DNA from: Bacteroidaceae bacterium
Lineage (GTDB): Bacteria; Bacteroidota; Bacteroidia; Bacteroidales; Bacteroidaceae
Length of the DNA: 50,818 nt
NCBI GenBank assembly: GCA_017617635.1
Contig: JAFZVW010000050.1
Coordinates: 1 to 50,818 of the forward strand
Reading direction: 5' to 3'
Every line of letters begins with the position of its first letter. Position 1 is the stretch's first letter. The notes under the pieces are model-generated. The model ran no database searches. It saw only the letters and a program-made list of their open reading frames with translations, and was not told the origin of the DNA. Positions 50,686 through 50,818 of the stretch are shown piece by piece. Made by a program: the position numbers and the translations under genes.

Positions 50686-50818
50686 ACCCCGAAAGTTAGA
50701 CAAAAAACTTTCGGGGTTTATTATGTCAAAAAGAAAGAAGCATGGTTATGCAGAATGTTTGAAGTTCATGCATATGATTGAAGATGGAAGATCCATTCAT
50801 TCTATACGCATGGAGTAT
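50683..50818. mobile_element. Left end of an IS3-like insertion sequence (partial)
   Basis: The element appears to begin TGAACCCCGAAAGTTAGAC, which looks like an IS3-family (IS150-type) end. CCCCGAAAGTT at 50687-50697 and AACTTTCGGGG at 50706-50716 form a perfect 11-bp hairpin just inside the end, a feature that limits readthrough into the transposase gene. A transposase-like frame begins at 50723. The rest lies outside the window. Confidence 0.75.
50723..50818 (+). CDS. IS3-like transposase OrfA, partial
   Basis: ATG 50723 opens a frame still running at the last base (32 residues, starting MSKRKKHGYAECLKFMHMIE). Its lysine-rich start followed by helical sequence resembles the helix-turn-helix OrfA of IS3-family elements. 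Only the N-terminus is visible, so the family is inferred together with the terminal repeat. Confidence 0.65.
   Translation, partial: MSKRKKHGYAECLKFMHMIEDGRSIHSIRMEY

Overview
The window looks like a chromosomal segment of a Bacteroidales bacterium, most like Prevotella. Several things point that way. An UpxY-type antiterminator heads a polysaccharide operon. Promoters fit the Bacteroidota TTTG-N19/21-TAnnTTTG pattern, and I saw no consistent Shine-Dalgarno sites. There are PorT-like and gliding-type (CHU_C) C-terminal-domain proteins, the bamD-rpoZ-DUF4293 block, a streptopain-like C10 protease and an AGE-type sialic acid pathway. No rRNA genes, complete tRNAs or CRISPR arrays were seen.

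Layout. 1-3020: the tail of an unidentified RNA-like region with a terminator, then a secreted C10 protease. 3104-17511 (+): an exopolysaccharide operon of upxY, an outer-membrane OmpA-like protein, Wza-like export lipoprotein, Wzz-like chain-length protein, Wzy-like polymerase, glycosyltransferases, an aminotransferase, a pyruvyltransferase, a 32-residue membrane peptide, Wzx flippase, a WecB-type transferase and the initiating sugar-phosphate transferase. 17526-22439 (-): a convergent, tightly packed five-gene glycan-tailoring set. 22482-24957 (-): two related histidine-kinase-like proteins lacking the phosphoacceptor histidine, flanking a secreted formylglycine-generating-enzyme-like protein. 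A divergent promoter pair lies at about 24992-25069. 25122-29085 (+): D-Ala-D-Ala dipeptidase, patatin/beta-barrel protein, an intergenic repeat cluster and a lipoprotein.

29192-31460 (-): a small protein and uvrB. 31578-33206 (+): bamD-like, rpoZ and DUF4293. 33216-33929 (-): PorT-like barrel. 34096-43891 (+): a CHU_C protein, uvrA, then sulfatase, N-acetylneuraminate lyase, a sialic-acid mutarotase fused to a sodium:solute symporter, and an N-acylglucosamine 2-epimerase. The last four form a sialoglycan-use operon whose first gene overlaps the end of uvrA.

43892-44751 has no convincing gene. It holds inverted repeats, a promoter and, at 44241-44568, what reads as a large structured RNA with nested long-range helices. 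Its closing helix and one internal strand compete with a terminal intrinsic terminator, so it may be an attenuator or riboswitch-like leader. 44752-50685 (+) is a second surface-glycan locus: a lipoprotein, GT-C membrane transferase, GtrA, polyprenyl-phosphate GT2, a PntC/LicC-like cytidylyltransferase, PEP mutase with an extra N-terminal domain, and phosphonopyruvate decarboxylase. The decarboxylase is cut at residue 162 by an IS3-like element running off the window. This suggests a 2-aminoethylphosphonate-decorated glycan whose pathway is interrupted in this strain.
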